The notes under the pieces were generated by a model that was not told the origin of the DNA, searched no databases, and was given only the letters and a program-made list of their open reading frames with translations. A stretch of DNA of 64,000 bases from Lasiosphaeria ovina (Eukaryota; Ascomycota; Sordariomycetes; Sordariales; Lasiosphaeriaceae): assembly GCA_033439765.1 (NCBI GenBank), contig JAULSN010000004.1, positions 5,923,087 through 5,987,086 on the forward strand, read 5' to 3'. The first letter of the stretch is position 1. Each line of letters starts with the position of its first letter. Shown here in pieces: positions 22,603 through 35,079 of the stretch. Position numbers and translations under genes: made by a program.

Positions 22603-25600
22603 CGTCGAGATTGCCAACACAGCCCTGCGGCTGCGAGAGATCCGACCTCTGCTGTCTGGCAAACAGGTTTTTGAAAATCGAGAAGTATGGACAGAGTCAC
22701 GGAGAGAGACTACAGCGTCGATCAGACATGCGAGAGGCGGCGTCTTGCACTCTTTGGCAGCTCAGCGAACTTGGGCTTCATCACGCGGCCGACGGTTAAC
22801 TCCAAGCAGAAGCACACCATTCTCGGAGTTTGGCAGATCATCATCAGCGCAAAAACAAAAGGGACAAGAGTCTAGGCTCTCCAGGCCCCCGCTTTCGGTC
22901 CGGCTCAGACCCAAAGGCCTTCCGGGTTGCGGGTGTGCGGCGCCTACCTACAGCAAGGTAGTCTCTCCCTCTCGTTTCGATTCATGCCTAGGAGGAGCCT
23001 TACTGAATTCCGAAAGCGTGAGAGCGAGAAAAAGAAAGCAACAGCCGTGCCCCAACAAGCCAAGGTGGGGGTGCAAAGCTCCTCACGTAACTACAACGTA
23101 AAAAGAGGTGAAGTCGGCGGCTGTGATAGGGTGGTGCGTCAAAGGTCGCCGACTCTCTCGGGGAGCTAAAACGATTGTTGGACTCGGATCGCGTCAAAAG
23201 GCGTGATTGCGCCATTGCTCAAAGCACCCTAGTCGGAGCCGCTAGTGGTTTGCCTCAGTCGTTGTAATTGTGATGCCCGACAAATGGGCGACAGATGTGG
23301 TCACGCCTGCATTTTAAGAAGCAATTATGCACCAAGTGGCTTGGGACATGCATCGTCACCTACATGAAAAAGTCCCGCAGTAATATTGGCGAAGGATGCA
23401 ACCCTGCAAATTCACGGAAGTCATGATGCCGGAGAAAGACAATTCCAGAGCGCCGGGAAGTACCCCACAATCTCCTAGGTTGCCATGTCTCGTCTCTGGG
23501 GTCCAGCTGAGGTCCCCGACTCCCCATGAAGCTCAGCAGGCCAGCAGTCCGGGGACGCAGGCGAGATTTCCAGCCCGTTCAGCTGTACCAGCAGCACGGA
23601 GCCGACAGTCATGAACGGCGGGCGCATGGGCTCGCTTATCTGCAGGTGGAGATTTCTCGTTTATTTGGGCTGAGCCGCTTGGACGATGATGTGGTGGATG
23701 AAAAAGACGCTCCGAGGGGGAAAGGTTACCTAAGTTAATTATCAACAGGCCGGCCCCAAGATCTCATTTGCTTCTTGACCATCGCAATAATGTAGAGGCC
23801 TGTCGCTCGATTTGTGTCGTTCGTTTCAAGGCATGTCACGTCAAGATCGAAATCCAAAGGCATCTCTTTCTGTGCCGCCGCACGGCCATCATTAACACTG
23901 ACATCAGACGGCAAGCCATCCTGAGAGCTGCTAACAATCAAACGATCGGCACCCAGCCGTCGAGATCGACGTGCTAAGAGTCTGGGCCTTTGTCAGAGGC
24001 TTGCACGTTCCTTGGGGGAGAAACCGTGGTCTTTGCAACATCGCGGCGTTGAGATGGTGAATGGTGACGGGTGAGGCTGAAGGTGATCAAAGACACGCCA
24101 GTTTGTGGCTTTCTAGCGAAAAGTCGTTAGCGAGCGTCAGCGCCTCGAACGAGGATCCGTTGCCGAAAAGGGGTTCACCGCTTCGACATGGCTTCCATTG
24201 GATTTTCGATTATCCTTAGTGGGCCAGGGAGATTCCGCGGCAGTGAGGGGTGGGGAGACTCGAAGCTCGAAGATGCTGCTGGGGGGCCACACGCTGAGTG
24301 AGAATGTGGGGGGGTGTCGTCGACAGTTGATGGCGCGAGACGTCCCTGGATATTGCGTGATTGAGCGAGCGGGCGGGGTGAGCCTTTTATACGCGCCGAG
24401 TGGGCCAGAGCGACATGGGGTCCGTTGCCGCCCCACTCACATTTGGGGAAACGTCCATTTGGGGAAATGGGGAGACGGGCAACGGCTGAGAGTCTTGGAC
24501 AGCATCAAAAACCGTGAAAGCAATTACTTGTCTGTTCCAAAGATCTGCGGAGGGAGAGCAGGTACGAAGTGCCTTACTAAATTAATAGGCAATGAAAGAC
24601 GTCTGGCAAAAAGCCTGTTTAAAATTACTAGGCTACACTGGGTGTGTATGGCGCCCGCCGAGGCCGTCAACAAGTCGCTCACACTCCCAAAGGCGAAAAA
24701 GGGAAGAGCGACTTGTCGGACTCAACGGGCAGTGGAACTTGGCATGGCAGGCAGGTGACACACTGGATTGTTCTTTCTGTAAGCTCTCTTCTGCCCAGGA
24801 TTTGCCCAGAAACCGCCCAGAGGATGCCCAGCAACTGCTTGGAGCAGCCAAGAGAGAAGAGACGCGCACAAGAGTGGTGGCGTTGTGCCCGTTTCCCAGT
24901 CGTCCAATTGACCGACCTCTTCAACTGACTTAAGCCCCCTCTGTCGACAAACAAGCTTCCGCGAGGCCTTGGTCCGCCGTGGCACCAGGGCATGTCGGGA
25001 CGCCCAGAGATCGATCGCATCGCGGCTGATGAGTCGTTGACGTCTGCCCAGATATCGAACGTTCTTTTGTCCCTTTTCGAGATCGAAGTCGATGTCGACA
25101 GAAGTTGGAGCTCAATGCATGTTTCGAAGCCTTCCAAAGGGACGGAAAAGGTCCCGGTGCTTTGCTACCCACCCTCGATTGGTACCTCACGACACGGCGC
25201 TAAACCTCATCTGGTGCATGCACAGCGACGCCAACGAATCAAGGACGACTGGGAGTTGGAACCCAGATTGGACGGGTACCAGGGATCGCAAAGGGCCATC
25301 CATGTCCATGGCCAGCCGGCTGCCTTTGAGGATGATGCGAAAGCTCGTCAACGCCCACTTATCTCTGACGAATTGCGTCCAGATCCCTGCCTACTTTGAC
25401 AATCTTGGAACTTTGGAAGTTGCTGCGCGAAACGGAACGCAAACTCGCAGACTCTCGACGGCCGAAGCTCTCCATGCCCTGCCTGGCCCGTATCTGATGG
25501 ATGGCCCGTTCGTTTACCCCTCCTCGAAATTCCTCCCGCTAGTTACAAGATCATCCGCAACGCCATTTTGTAGCTGCGTAGAATGCAGCCCGCTAACAAG

Positions 25601-26303
25601 ATCAGCCCGCGGCAGTGGTCTTCTACTGTGTGTTTGGATACCCGTGTATCCATGCGCAAACGAACGCGCACAACCCCCCGAATAGGGTTTCTGGCCCGCA
25701 CAAGGGAGGTAACATTGCATGCCCGACATCATCAGCAGGGGCATGGGAAGTGGACATGGCATGGATATCGGCATGGGCGAGGGCTCTTACATGCAGTGGA
25801 GCAGTGCAGTGCTGGAACCTGGCGCGCAACCCGCAACCTGCATCCCGCACTTCGAACCCGATCCCCAGCTCGCCAGCCAGCTTGAACAAGCCGGATCTCA
25901 GCCCCTCGCCGCACCCGTTCACAGCTTGGTGGGTTCTATCTGCATTCTTGTGTGTCATCGCACCCGACCACATGGCTGGGAGGATCAGCAGCAGAGCAGC
26001 AATCCCGCGAAGCTGAGCACGCGAGGGAAAGGAAGAGGTAGCACCCCCAACCTAGCTTGTGCTTGTTATCGGTCTGGGATCTGGGCAAGCCCCCTACCTG
26101 GTTTGCCACCACCTCCAGTCGGCCGCCAGCTTCCATGCCTTGGTGGCTTGACTAGCTGCACTTTCTCGCTGCAGCGACAAAGACGAGGCCGGTCCTGACG
26201 AGCACGCCTTCGCTGTCAGTGCACCGTCTTGGAAATAGCTCTCGCTGCCCAGCCAGCCCCGGTTGGCACGGTCCGTTGCTGCAGTGGACTGTGGACATAC
26301 ATG
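22603..26303. other. Long gene-free stretch (3.7 kb)
   Basis: It separates two divergently transcribed genes (bHLH minus, sulfate permease plus). Frames on all strands are short, overlap each other, and lack domains or plausible splice chains. There is a direct repeat, CATTTGGGGAAA, twice near 24437-24465. Part of it must serve as upstream control DNA for both genes. I see no RNA gene. Confidence 0.4.
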
Positions 26304-26313
26304 TATATATATA
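26304..26313 (+). promoter_or_regulatory. TATA-like element upstream of the sulfate permease
   Basis: TATATATATA lies 79 bases before the ATG at 26392 in otherwise GC-rich DNA, a usual spacing for a fungal core promoter. No other regulatory site is claimed. Confidence 0.35.
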
Positions 26314-26391
26314 GCCTGCGTGCGGAGAATGTCCTACCTCTGCCGGCCCCGTTCCTCCTAAGCTCCGCACTCAATCACGTCCCCAGCAAAC

Positions 26392-28976
26392 ATGGCTCCG
26401 AGTCCGCTGGCTGACCGCGTCAAGCGATTCTTCGGAATCGACCCCGAGCTGCGCCTCGACGACTCGTCGTACTACGAAGATGGGTCCTACGTCGAGCATG
26501 AACCCTCCGTGAGGGCCTGGCTGTTCTGGCTCCTCCCCACAGGCCCTCGTGTCAAGGCCTACCTCCATGAGCTCTTTCCCTTCCTCGGCTGGATTTTCCA
26601 CTACAACTTTACATGGCTCCTGGGCGATTTTATCGCCGGTGAGTGTCCAAGTCGCATGTGCATGTTTGTGTTATTGCTGACGGTACCCCCCCGCAGGTGT
26701 CACGGTCGGCTTCGTTGTCGTGCCCCAGGGTATGGCATACGCCCAACTGGCCCAGCTGCCTCCCGAGTATGGCCTTTACACGTCCTTTGTCGGCTTCCTG
26801 TTGTACTGGGCGTTTGCAACGTCCAAGGACATCACCATTGGTGTAAGTTTTTCTAGTCAACCTACCCGCCCAGGGTCAAGCTGAAACGGCCCCTCTCAGA
26901 CCGTTGCCGTCATGTCTCAGATCGTGGGAGGCATTGTCATCTCCACCAAGGCAGCCTACCCCGATCTCCAAGGCCCGGACATCGCGCGAAGTCTAGCTCT
27001 GGTCTCTGGTCTTATCTTGTTCGCCCTGGGTATTTTCAGACTGGGCTTCATCGTCGAATTGATCTCCCTGACCGCCATTGCCTCCTTCATGACTGGGTCC
27101 GCCCTCAATATTGCCGCAGGCCAGGTGCCCAACCTGCTGGGTATTACCTCTGCATATGTCAACACGCGTGACCCGACGTACCTGGTTATCATCAACACGC
27201 TCAAGAGTCTGCCAAGGTCCAAGCTGGATGCTGCCATGGGCCTGACGGCCTTGTTTGCACTCTACTTCATCCGCTGGTTCTGTACCTTCATGGGCAAGAG
27301 GCAGCCAAACTGGGCCAGAACTTGGTTCTTCATCTCGACGCTCCGCATGGCATTCGTCGTCATTCTCTACATCCTCGTTGCTTGGGGAGTCAACAGGGGT
27401 ATTTCGAATTCTGCCAATGCCAAGTTCAGGATCCTGGGAATTGTCCCAAGCGGTAAGCGACTCTGCGCGCACCCGCACCGCTTGCCCAAGGTTCTGTAAT
27501 TAACTGACAAACTTTACAGGCTTCCAACATACTGGCGCTCCTCGTTTTGATACCTACATGCTGAACGCTCTCGCACCAAACATTCCCACCACCCTCATCG
27601 TTCTTCTCATTGAGCACATTGCCATTTCAAAGTCGTTCGGTCGGGTCAATAATTACATCATCAACCCGTCTCAGGAACTTGTGGCCATCGGCTTCTCTAA
27701 CATCTTTGGGCCCTTCCTCGGGGGATACCCGGCCACGGGATCGTTCTCGCGTACAGCCATCAAGGCCAAGGCTGGAGTGCGGACACCGTTGGCTGGCATC
27801 TTTACCGCCGTCGTCGTCCTCCTTGCCCTGTATGCGCTGACTTCCGTCTTTTTCTACATCCCGCAGGCTGCCTTGGCTGCCATCATCATCCACGCTGTCG
27901 GCGATCTCATCACACCTCCAAAGGAGGTCTACAAGTTCTGGCTGGCCTCCCCCATCGAGGTTGTCATCTTCTTTGCTGGTGTACTTGTCTCCGTCTTCAC
28001 GACGATCGATAATGGTATCTATACTACGGTATCCATATCTATGGCCGTATACCTCTTCCGAGCGGCCAAGAGCCCGGGCAGGTTCCTCGGAAAGGTGAAT
28101 GTCTCCTCGACCCCCCGAGACACGGTTCGTGGGGCCACGAGCGTCACTCGAGATGAGGTTGATGGCGCGAAGTCACATCCTGGCTTCGTCCCCCTCGACA
28201 GGGCCGACCTATCAAATCCCGAGGTTGAGATCAAGTCTCCATATCCCGGTGTCTTCATCTACCGCTTCGGCGAGGGCCTTAGCTATCTCAACTGTGCGCG
28301 TCATCTCGACAACTTGACGATTAGCATCTACAAGCAAACCCGCAAGACCGAGTTTAGCAAGTACACCAAGCTGGGCGTAAGTGGCTGACCTTGTCTGGCG
28401 ACGTGGGTTCGGTTGTTGTTCGTCCATGCTAATTCTGTGTGACAGGACCGTCCGTGGAATGACCCAGGCCCGCGTCGCGGCGCTGACCCTAACCACGACG
28501 AGATTGCCAGCCGCCCAACACTCCGCGCCATCATTCTCGACTTCACCGGTGTCAACCATCTCGATGTCACAGCTATACAGGCACTCGTCGATATCCGCAA
28601 CCAATTCAATCGGTACGCCAAACCCGACAAGGTCGAATGGCACTTTGCCTCGGTCAGCAACAAGTGGTCTAAACGGGCCCTTGTGGGATCTGGATTCGGC
28701 TTGGACACGGAATATTCTGAGAAGTCGGGCAAATCGGGCTCCGGTCCCCTGATCGCCGTCGCAGATGCTGGCCCCGGCGACAGCGTCGTCAATGTGACAC
28801 CCAAGCCCAAAGACATTGAGTCGGGCGAGATTACCGCTGTGGTTTCTGAGAAGTCGGCTGGCGGCCGGTTGGTTCCCCTGTACGGCATCAACAGGCCCTT
28901 CTTCCACGTTGATGTCGAGACGGCCCTGAAGAGTACCCTCCAGAATCTGGAGGGCAAGTTCTCCGATTCCAACTAG
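26392..28976 (+). CDS. Sulfate permease, SulP family with STAS domain, five exons
   Basis: Exons are 26392-26638, 26697-26842, 26900-27452, 27520-28376 and 28446-28976, giving 777 residues. All introns are 57-69 nt with GT..AG ends and matching phases (1, 0, 1, 0). The protein imports sulfate with protons across the plasma membrane. The SulP signature follows exon junction 1 (GVTVGFVVVPQGMAYAQLAQ, then PPEYGLYTSF), and multiple hydrophobic helices run to about residue 520, including NIFGPFLGGYPATGSFSRTA. The C-terminal cytoplasmic STAS domain begins after YPGVFIYRFGEGLSYLNC and includes LRAIILDFTGVNHLDVTAIQ. A linker of about 60 residues rich in Ser/Lys/Gly (EKSGKSGSGP..) sits inside the distal part of STAS. 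Homologs are the ascomycete CYS-14/SUL1/SUL2 type. An AATAAA lies at about 29107. Confidence 0.95.
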
Positions 28977-30311
28977 GTTTTTGTCTCAATTCGGCGTAGC
29001 AAAGTCCATGTTGCTCTTTAATATACCTCTGTCTTTGTCCTTCTCTCTCTGGGGCGCCTACGACTCTGATTTTCTGGTGCAATAAGGATACCACTCAGCG
29101 TTAGTTTAATAAAATACTCCGGTTCGGTCTACAAGGACATGTTTTGTGAACCAAGCCATGTCTGACTTGCTATAGCGACACGATGTGACAAGGGGGTAGA
29201 GTAGGGTAGAGTAGATTAGTGATTCCGGTTAAAGTTAGTGGTTGAGTGTGATGCTCTGTTTTCTCTGTCACAAAGTGAGACGTGAGAGATGGGGGACGAC
29301 GAGCGCAAAGTGTGAGCAGCCAGCCCCGTTTCGGCTTAGACCTGTTAGCAGCAGACCGGCCAGACCGACCTTCCGTAAACGGCATCAAGCTGTTGATCAA
29401 GCCAATCACAGCTCGGCCCCAAGCTCAGACGGAGTCAGCCAAAATATCCCGGCAGGCAGAGCGGACCCGTGGGTGGTGTGGTGTGGAATGTGGAATGTGG
29501 AATGTGGGGGTCGGACATACGCAGAAATGGACCGACCGCGTCTTTACCCCTACCTACCTCAGTGCCCAGCTTCAAAGTCTGCATGCTGATTCGAACACCT
29601 CCTGGGAGTCCGTAATAAATCAGCAGGCAAGTATAATCCTGCTACCTACTAACTTACTTATTAACTTGTTCCACGTTTAGCTTTAATTACTTTGCGCGAG
29701 AGGACATCAAAGTTTGTTCCACAGCGCCGTTGAGATATGGCGTGCTCTCTCTCAGTCTCGCGCGCAGCTTTCATGACGGCACACCAGTCACCAATGTGTT
29801 TAGTCCCGCTGTTATTGTTTCTTATCCAGGCTCTACAGTGCTGCGGCAACTCATGGTGACATCAAGCCACTCGATATTATTTATTTTTCTGATTCCTGTC
29901 GCGTGTCATCCATGACGGCAACGCTAGACCCAAGGTCACTTGTTGTGATTGTTACTCTAACAAGGGTTTCAACACCTAAAGCCAATCTGCCCAGCAATGT
30001 GATATATGCGACAACATGAACCGAAATCTCTGAGATTTGCCCCCAAAGCTCCAAACTCCAGAAGCACACTCTGCTGATTAACTGAGATTTGAATTGAACT
30101 CCAAATTCCACCACATACCGTGCAGCCTCAGTCTTTCCATATGGAGACTAACTTATTTTCCCACACAATTAGGTACTTAAACATCATCTTTACATTCAAT
30201 CTAACCTCGTTCAGCCAGAGCCATTCCGTCAGAGGAAGCCAAGCACAGGAACACAAAGGGACAATCTCAATACTATAATCCATACAAGCCCCTAATTAAG
30301 AAGCGGAAACT
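28977..30311. other. Intergenic stretch between convergent genes
   Basis: It lies between the 3' ends of the permease (+) and the dynamin-FG gene (-). It contains an AATAAA near 29107 and a short tandem GGAATGT array near 29485-29507. No gene is supported. Confidence 0.45.
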
Positions 30312-33300
30312 CTACGCCGGATGACCCCCAATACGATAGTCCTCCAGCCTCAGTTCCTCTGTCGACCAAGACTTATATTTGTCCATGACTGAAATGTTCA
30401 TCATGCGCTCATACATATCAGAAGGTTCTCTTCTATTATCAACAAAGGTAGGATAAAAAGGAGGCACCCTGGTGCCATTGACAGGCGGTTTCAGGCTCAC
30501 AAACGTACCTGATATAACGGTTGGTTATTATTATCCAAATATACGGAGATCATAATTCAACTAGAATACAAATGGCGGCTCGCTATTTTGAGAACTCACC
30601 CGCGGTGCTTCTAGGGGCACCAGAAGTCGCATTTCCGAAGCTAGACCATGAGCCTCCGGCCTGCGTCACGGAGGCGGCCGGGGCTGCCTGTGCCCCAAAA
30701 GGACGGGCTGCCCCAAACACATTGCCAGGAGCAGGAGATGTCGATAACCCTCCTGCTGGAGTTGCCCCAAACACGCCGGAAGAGGCGGCTGGAATAGTTG
30801 TCTGCCGTCCAAAGAAATCGCCACCTGTAGACTGGCGAGTCCCGAACAACCCAGAGCCAGGAGTAGGGGCCGCTGTCTGTCCCACCGAGCTCGGAGTAGG
30901 TTTGAACAGCCACGAACCAGCAGTTGGGGCCGCCACCGGGGCTGCGGTCTGTCCCGCTAGACTCGGAGCGGCCCCAAAATAGCCGGAGCCGGCAGCTGGG
31001 GCCGCTACCAGGGCCGCCGTCTGTCCCACTTGACTCGGAGCGGACCCGAGTAAGCCAGGAGAGGCGGCCTGGGCAGTCGTCGTGTTTCCAAATAGGCCGC
31101 CACGTATAGGCTGGACCGATGACGTTGCTACCAGGTTTGAAGCCAACGGTAAAGAAATTTGCTCGCCACTATATGTACCTAATGCTGCAGTCCCGGATTT
31201 TGATGGTATGCTCAATTCCTCACTCTCGCTCGCAGTACCGGAAGCTGTAGACGCAGTTGGGGACAAATCGGGCGCTCTCAAGGCATCTAGATGACCTATG
31301 GTGTTGTTGTTGTCTTGCTGGGTTAATCGATCCGAGTCCGAGACAAGGTCTGAAGACGCAGTGGGACCCACGGATTGACTCGATAGTGGCGGAATTGTAT
31401 TCGACGGGGTCGCGGTTCGACTGGGGCTTTCTGGCAATGAAGTAACGGCACGTCTGCCTCTAGGCGTAGAGCTCAGTCGCAGCGTCAAGTCTACGGAACT
31501 CGGCAAGTCGGGCAAGAGCTCTATTATAAAGACATCAGCTAACAAGTCACAGCAAATATTAAAATGCCGCGAGTAGCTTGGAAGAAGGGTAACGAGAATT
31601 GCGCCGCATATGAAACTTACCAGCTGATACCCGCGGTCTGTGCACCTGACATGCCCTCAAGCCCTTCTGTAGTTTTCCCAGCTGTGTCTCCAGTTCTTCC
31701 CTCTCCCTGAGAACTTGTGCTGACTCGGACGCGAGCTTCAAAACAACCTCGTCGCTCATGTCGTGCACCTTGTCTGCGGTGAGAATATCGGGAATTTCGC
31801 TCACGAGACAATTCTCAAGGGCGAGGATCATAACGTTATCCACAAAGGTTCTAAGCGACATCTGGGAACATGTTAGCATTACCGTACACACGTTTTGTTT
31901 CAGGAGTTCCTCCAGTTACCTCGTAGTATGTTAGCATGTTGTCGATGATTCTTTCAGTGCCAAACTCGCTACCGAGCTCGGCAGAGGCTTCCAGCACTGC
32001 CTGCTTCACATTCTCGTGGCTGAGCCTTGTGGAGCCTTGTTGATTGTTAGATAAGCCAGCTTGGTCGTGCTGTAGCCTGTCCGTCATTTGTGTAACAAGC
32101 CGCTCCTTCCGTCGACGGAGGATGCGGAGATTGAAATCCGTATGTAGCGGCTGTGGATCGTATCCGTGCTTGTAATGGTGCAACAGTTCCGTCATTTTGG
32201 CCTTGAGAACGGCCTTCTTTCCGTCAAAGTAGGCGTCAACATAGCCATTCAACAGTGCTTCGGCCGTTTTGGTATCGGGGCCGGCCACGTGAAATACAAG
32301 CTGCTCGACAAAGGACTTGCAGTAGGTGATGACCAAGTCAACATGTCGGGCCGCTATGGCTTCCCAGGGTTTCGACTGATCTCGAAAGAGGCGCAGAGTA
32401 AGCCTGTCGTTTGGGGATCCGGGAAACTCGGTGCCCTGGTTCTCCGAGGCCATGGCTTCTAGCTCCTCGTTTAGGTCCGCAATGTCGACGAAGGCGGGGT
32501 CTTCGAACTCGTAGCGGCCGACTAAATCCTGCAGGTATTTGGGGGCCGTCTGTTCGCGTCGATTCTCGTCTTCGGCGTCCCACTGAATCCGGCGTCTCTC
32601 GCCTTTTACCTCGAGCACGTGGTAAAAGGCGCGGTTCGCGTCCCTAACCAGTGCCCGCAGCTTTCTGACGCGCAAGTTTTCGCGGAATCCGGCGTCAGGA
32701 CTCGGATATAAGCCGCCAAAGAAATCATCGACATAATTGCCTCGCACTGCATCCAAGGCCAAATCATGAAAGAGGGAGCTGATCTTGGTCAGGTACTTTC
32801 TCAATTCCTGCGGCGACGACCTTGGGTCGCCTAGCTCCCTCAGCCGAGCCTGTCGCTGCTTGATGTGTTTCTCGATGGTGTCAATGAGACCCGGGAGCTT
32901 GCGCTGGATGTGGGTGAAGAGAACGTGACTGAGCTTGTGGCGGAGCTTTCCGATTCCGCGGTCGTAGAGGCTGATGTTTGACCAAGACCCCGACTGAAAA
33001 AACAGCTCCTCATTTTCGTCGCGCTCTTTATCTGACAAGGCAGCTTCTTTGTGTCCTCGGTTGCGAAGCACATGCCAGCCAAGGGCCAGTCGGTGCGAGG
33101 ATTCTTGATTCTTTGCTAGTCGGAGATGGATTTGCTCGTTCTCGGAATCCTCCTCGACCTGGTCTGGCTTGGTGATTATGCCAAAGGTGCGCTCGCGGGC
33201 TGGGTCGTGCCTTTTGGCCTCGACCAGCACGCTTTGCAGGACAAGCTGGTCTTTGGCCGACACAATGGCCAAGATGATGCTGTTCTCCTGCTTCATGTAC

Positions 33301-33827
33301 TTCTCGGCCAGACGCAGGACGAGCTGGGCGTCGTCGGAAGACTGGGTCTCGGAACTGCCGGTATAAAGGCCGGGCAGGTCAACAAGGGTAAGTTGAGGAA
33401 GGGCGGGGCCCGAGATCTCAATGCGCAGAGCGTCCTCGGAGAAGCTGTTGGTGCCAACAACAAGGCCCATGCGCTGTTTGGCTTCTTCAACGATGCGAGG
33501 CAAGTCCTGTTGGCTGAATGCAGTCTGGGCAAGGGCTTCGAGACTCTCGTTGTTGATCTTGACGTCGATCTTGGCGACGGAGCTCTGGCGGAGGACAAGC
33601 TCGGTGGCGAAACGGGTGCAGGCGCCATCATGGACGGGAAATCTGACGCGCGAGATAGCCTCGAGGACCGAGCTCTTGCCAGCCGACTGGTTGCCGACGA
33701 CGATGAGCTGGGGGAGGTCGACGAAGCGGCCGAGGCCTAGGATGCGCAGCTCGTCGACCGTGTCCAGGAGCACCCGCTGCTCAGCATCGAGTTGCTGCAT
33801 TGCACTGCTGTCGAGATGCACGCTCAT
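30312..33827 (-). CDS. Dynamin-like GTPase fused to an FG-repeat, nucleoporin-like tail
   Basis: Exons (minus) are 33827-31920, 31861-31621, 31520-30600 and 30508-30312, giving 1088 residues. Introns are 58, 100 and 91 nt with phases 0, 1, 1, all consistent. Residues 1-636 hold the GTPase and stalk: G1 GNQSAGKSS (45-53), G2 Thr in CTRFATEL (71), G3 DLPGL, G4 TKPD. Residues 637-716 are the GTPase effector domain (TFVDNVMILALENCL..LQKGLRACQVHRPR). Where dynamins normally end, a phase-1 intron leads to ELLPDLPSSVDLTLRL and about 300 Ser/Ala/Thr/Pro/Gly-rich residues with eight FG dipeptides (860-1011: GLFG, YFG, FFG, VFG) and three repeats of about 22 residues around GQTAA. The last exon gives a conserved-looking end (PPFYPTFV..., STEELRLEDY). 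Dynamins of this type bind and remodel membranes; FG tails occur in nuclear-pore proteins. A pore-linked role is inference. Confidence 0.88.
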
Positions 33828-35079
33828 TCTGGCGACTTGTGCTGCGTCTAATCAATGATTGCCTAGGTAATGAGGTCAATTTCAGTTTCGAGTCGAATTG
33901 ATTATCAGGACGGACGTGTAATTAGAGGAAGAAGGTTGGGTCGGCAGTGTAATTAATGACGGGTGCAGAGGGCCGGGACCTACCCAAGCAATATTATGTA
34001 CATACATATACCTATTCCGCAGAGGTGATGCAACTTGAGGGAGAGAAGTTGAAACAGGAGACCAGGCAGGAAAGGAACCTGGCGTGGCCGCCGTGTGATG
34101 GCCACACCGCGTCGCTCGTGATTGGCTTCCGTGGCCCGACAGGATGGTCAGGAACCCGGTCAAGCGGTATTCACACTGTCCTGTCTGCAGCCTCGGATCT
34201 GTGATACTGCCGCTCTTGCCCAATCAAACGCTGAGCACTAGTCCAGTCCGCGTCAATTCCTCAGGCTGGTTTCCGGCGTGCAGTACATACGGTGGGCAGC
34301 AGAAGGTTTGAATCCAAATTTTGTACCGCGTATACGGCTATCGGCTTACATGGTACCTAGTGCTGGATTCAAACTCTTTGCCGCCCACTGCAGTAAAAGA
34401 GCCCTGCAGATAAGCGCCTCAACACGTTTCTCATAAGTTACGAGTCTTTCCATTGTGGGAAATTGTTGTGGGGACAACAAGGTGTCGGGCAGGGTACTCC
34501 GTACTTACCCCAGCCAATGGTGATCATATTAATTACAGTCATCACAAGAGGAATCCACTGAGTACTCCGTAATACTGTAATGGGGGTATTGAAGGTTGAG
34601 CGGGCCAACCTAAAAGGGTTGGCTGGTGTACGGAAATCGAGAATTGGCAGGTGCATCTTTGGAGTTTCACGCAAGCAGGAACGAAGATGCCAACGTCAAA
34701 TTTAAAAACTAAAACCACTTCTGATTAAAACGTTCTTCGCAGGGTGGCGACTGCTGCGCTTCAGACGAGGGAGCCTTGCGCAATTCTTGCGTCAATGCTT
34801 CTCGTCATGCAAATGAAAAAGGGTGAACAATCTCAGACTTGTGCAAATCATCAACAGAAAATGTGGTGTAACGAAAAGAGGGAAGAGTGGAATCCAAACT
34901 GCTCAAAGCTCAAACGACCGTGGTGTTATATCCCATAATCCAAAACCCAGACAAAAAAGGCCCGGAACAAATACAAGAATCACTGCGGGAGGTGAATAAA
35001 TCCCCCGTTGCCGTCAGAAAACGTCCACATGGCTAATTACGTTGCAAGATCCACGCTAGTCAGCTGCTGTCCAGCATGA
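33828..35079. other. Intergenic stretch with an imperfect inverted repeat
   Basis: Upstream DNA of the dynamin-FG gene. Apart from the inverted repeat at 34292-34388 I see no gene. Short AC(T)CCGTA motifs recur near 34497 and 34564. Confidence 0.4.
34292..34388. repeat. Imperfect 25-bp inverted repeat, possible foldback element
   Basis: The left arm 34292-34316 (starting GTGGGCAGCA) matches the reverse complement of 34364-34388 at 21 of 25 positions. All four differences are A/G transitions. A GTACC follows each arm at almost the same offset, so the whole 97 bp can fold into a long hairpin. No target duplication is visible. Confidence 0.55.

Noticed and set aside
24992..26200. Several overlapping frames of 90-200 codons on both strands upstream of the sulfate permease
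   Set aside because: They overlap each other in many frames, lack motifs and do not splice together; no gene can be supported.
34300..34320. GGTTTGAATCC resembling a tRNA B box
   Set aside because: No T stem, anticodon arm or acceptor around it; it is part of the imperfect inverted repeat.
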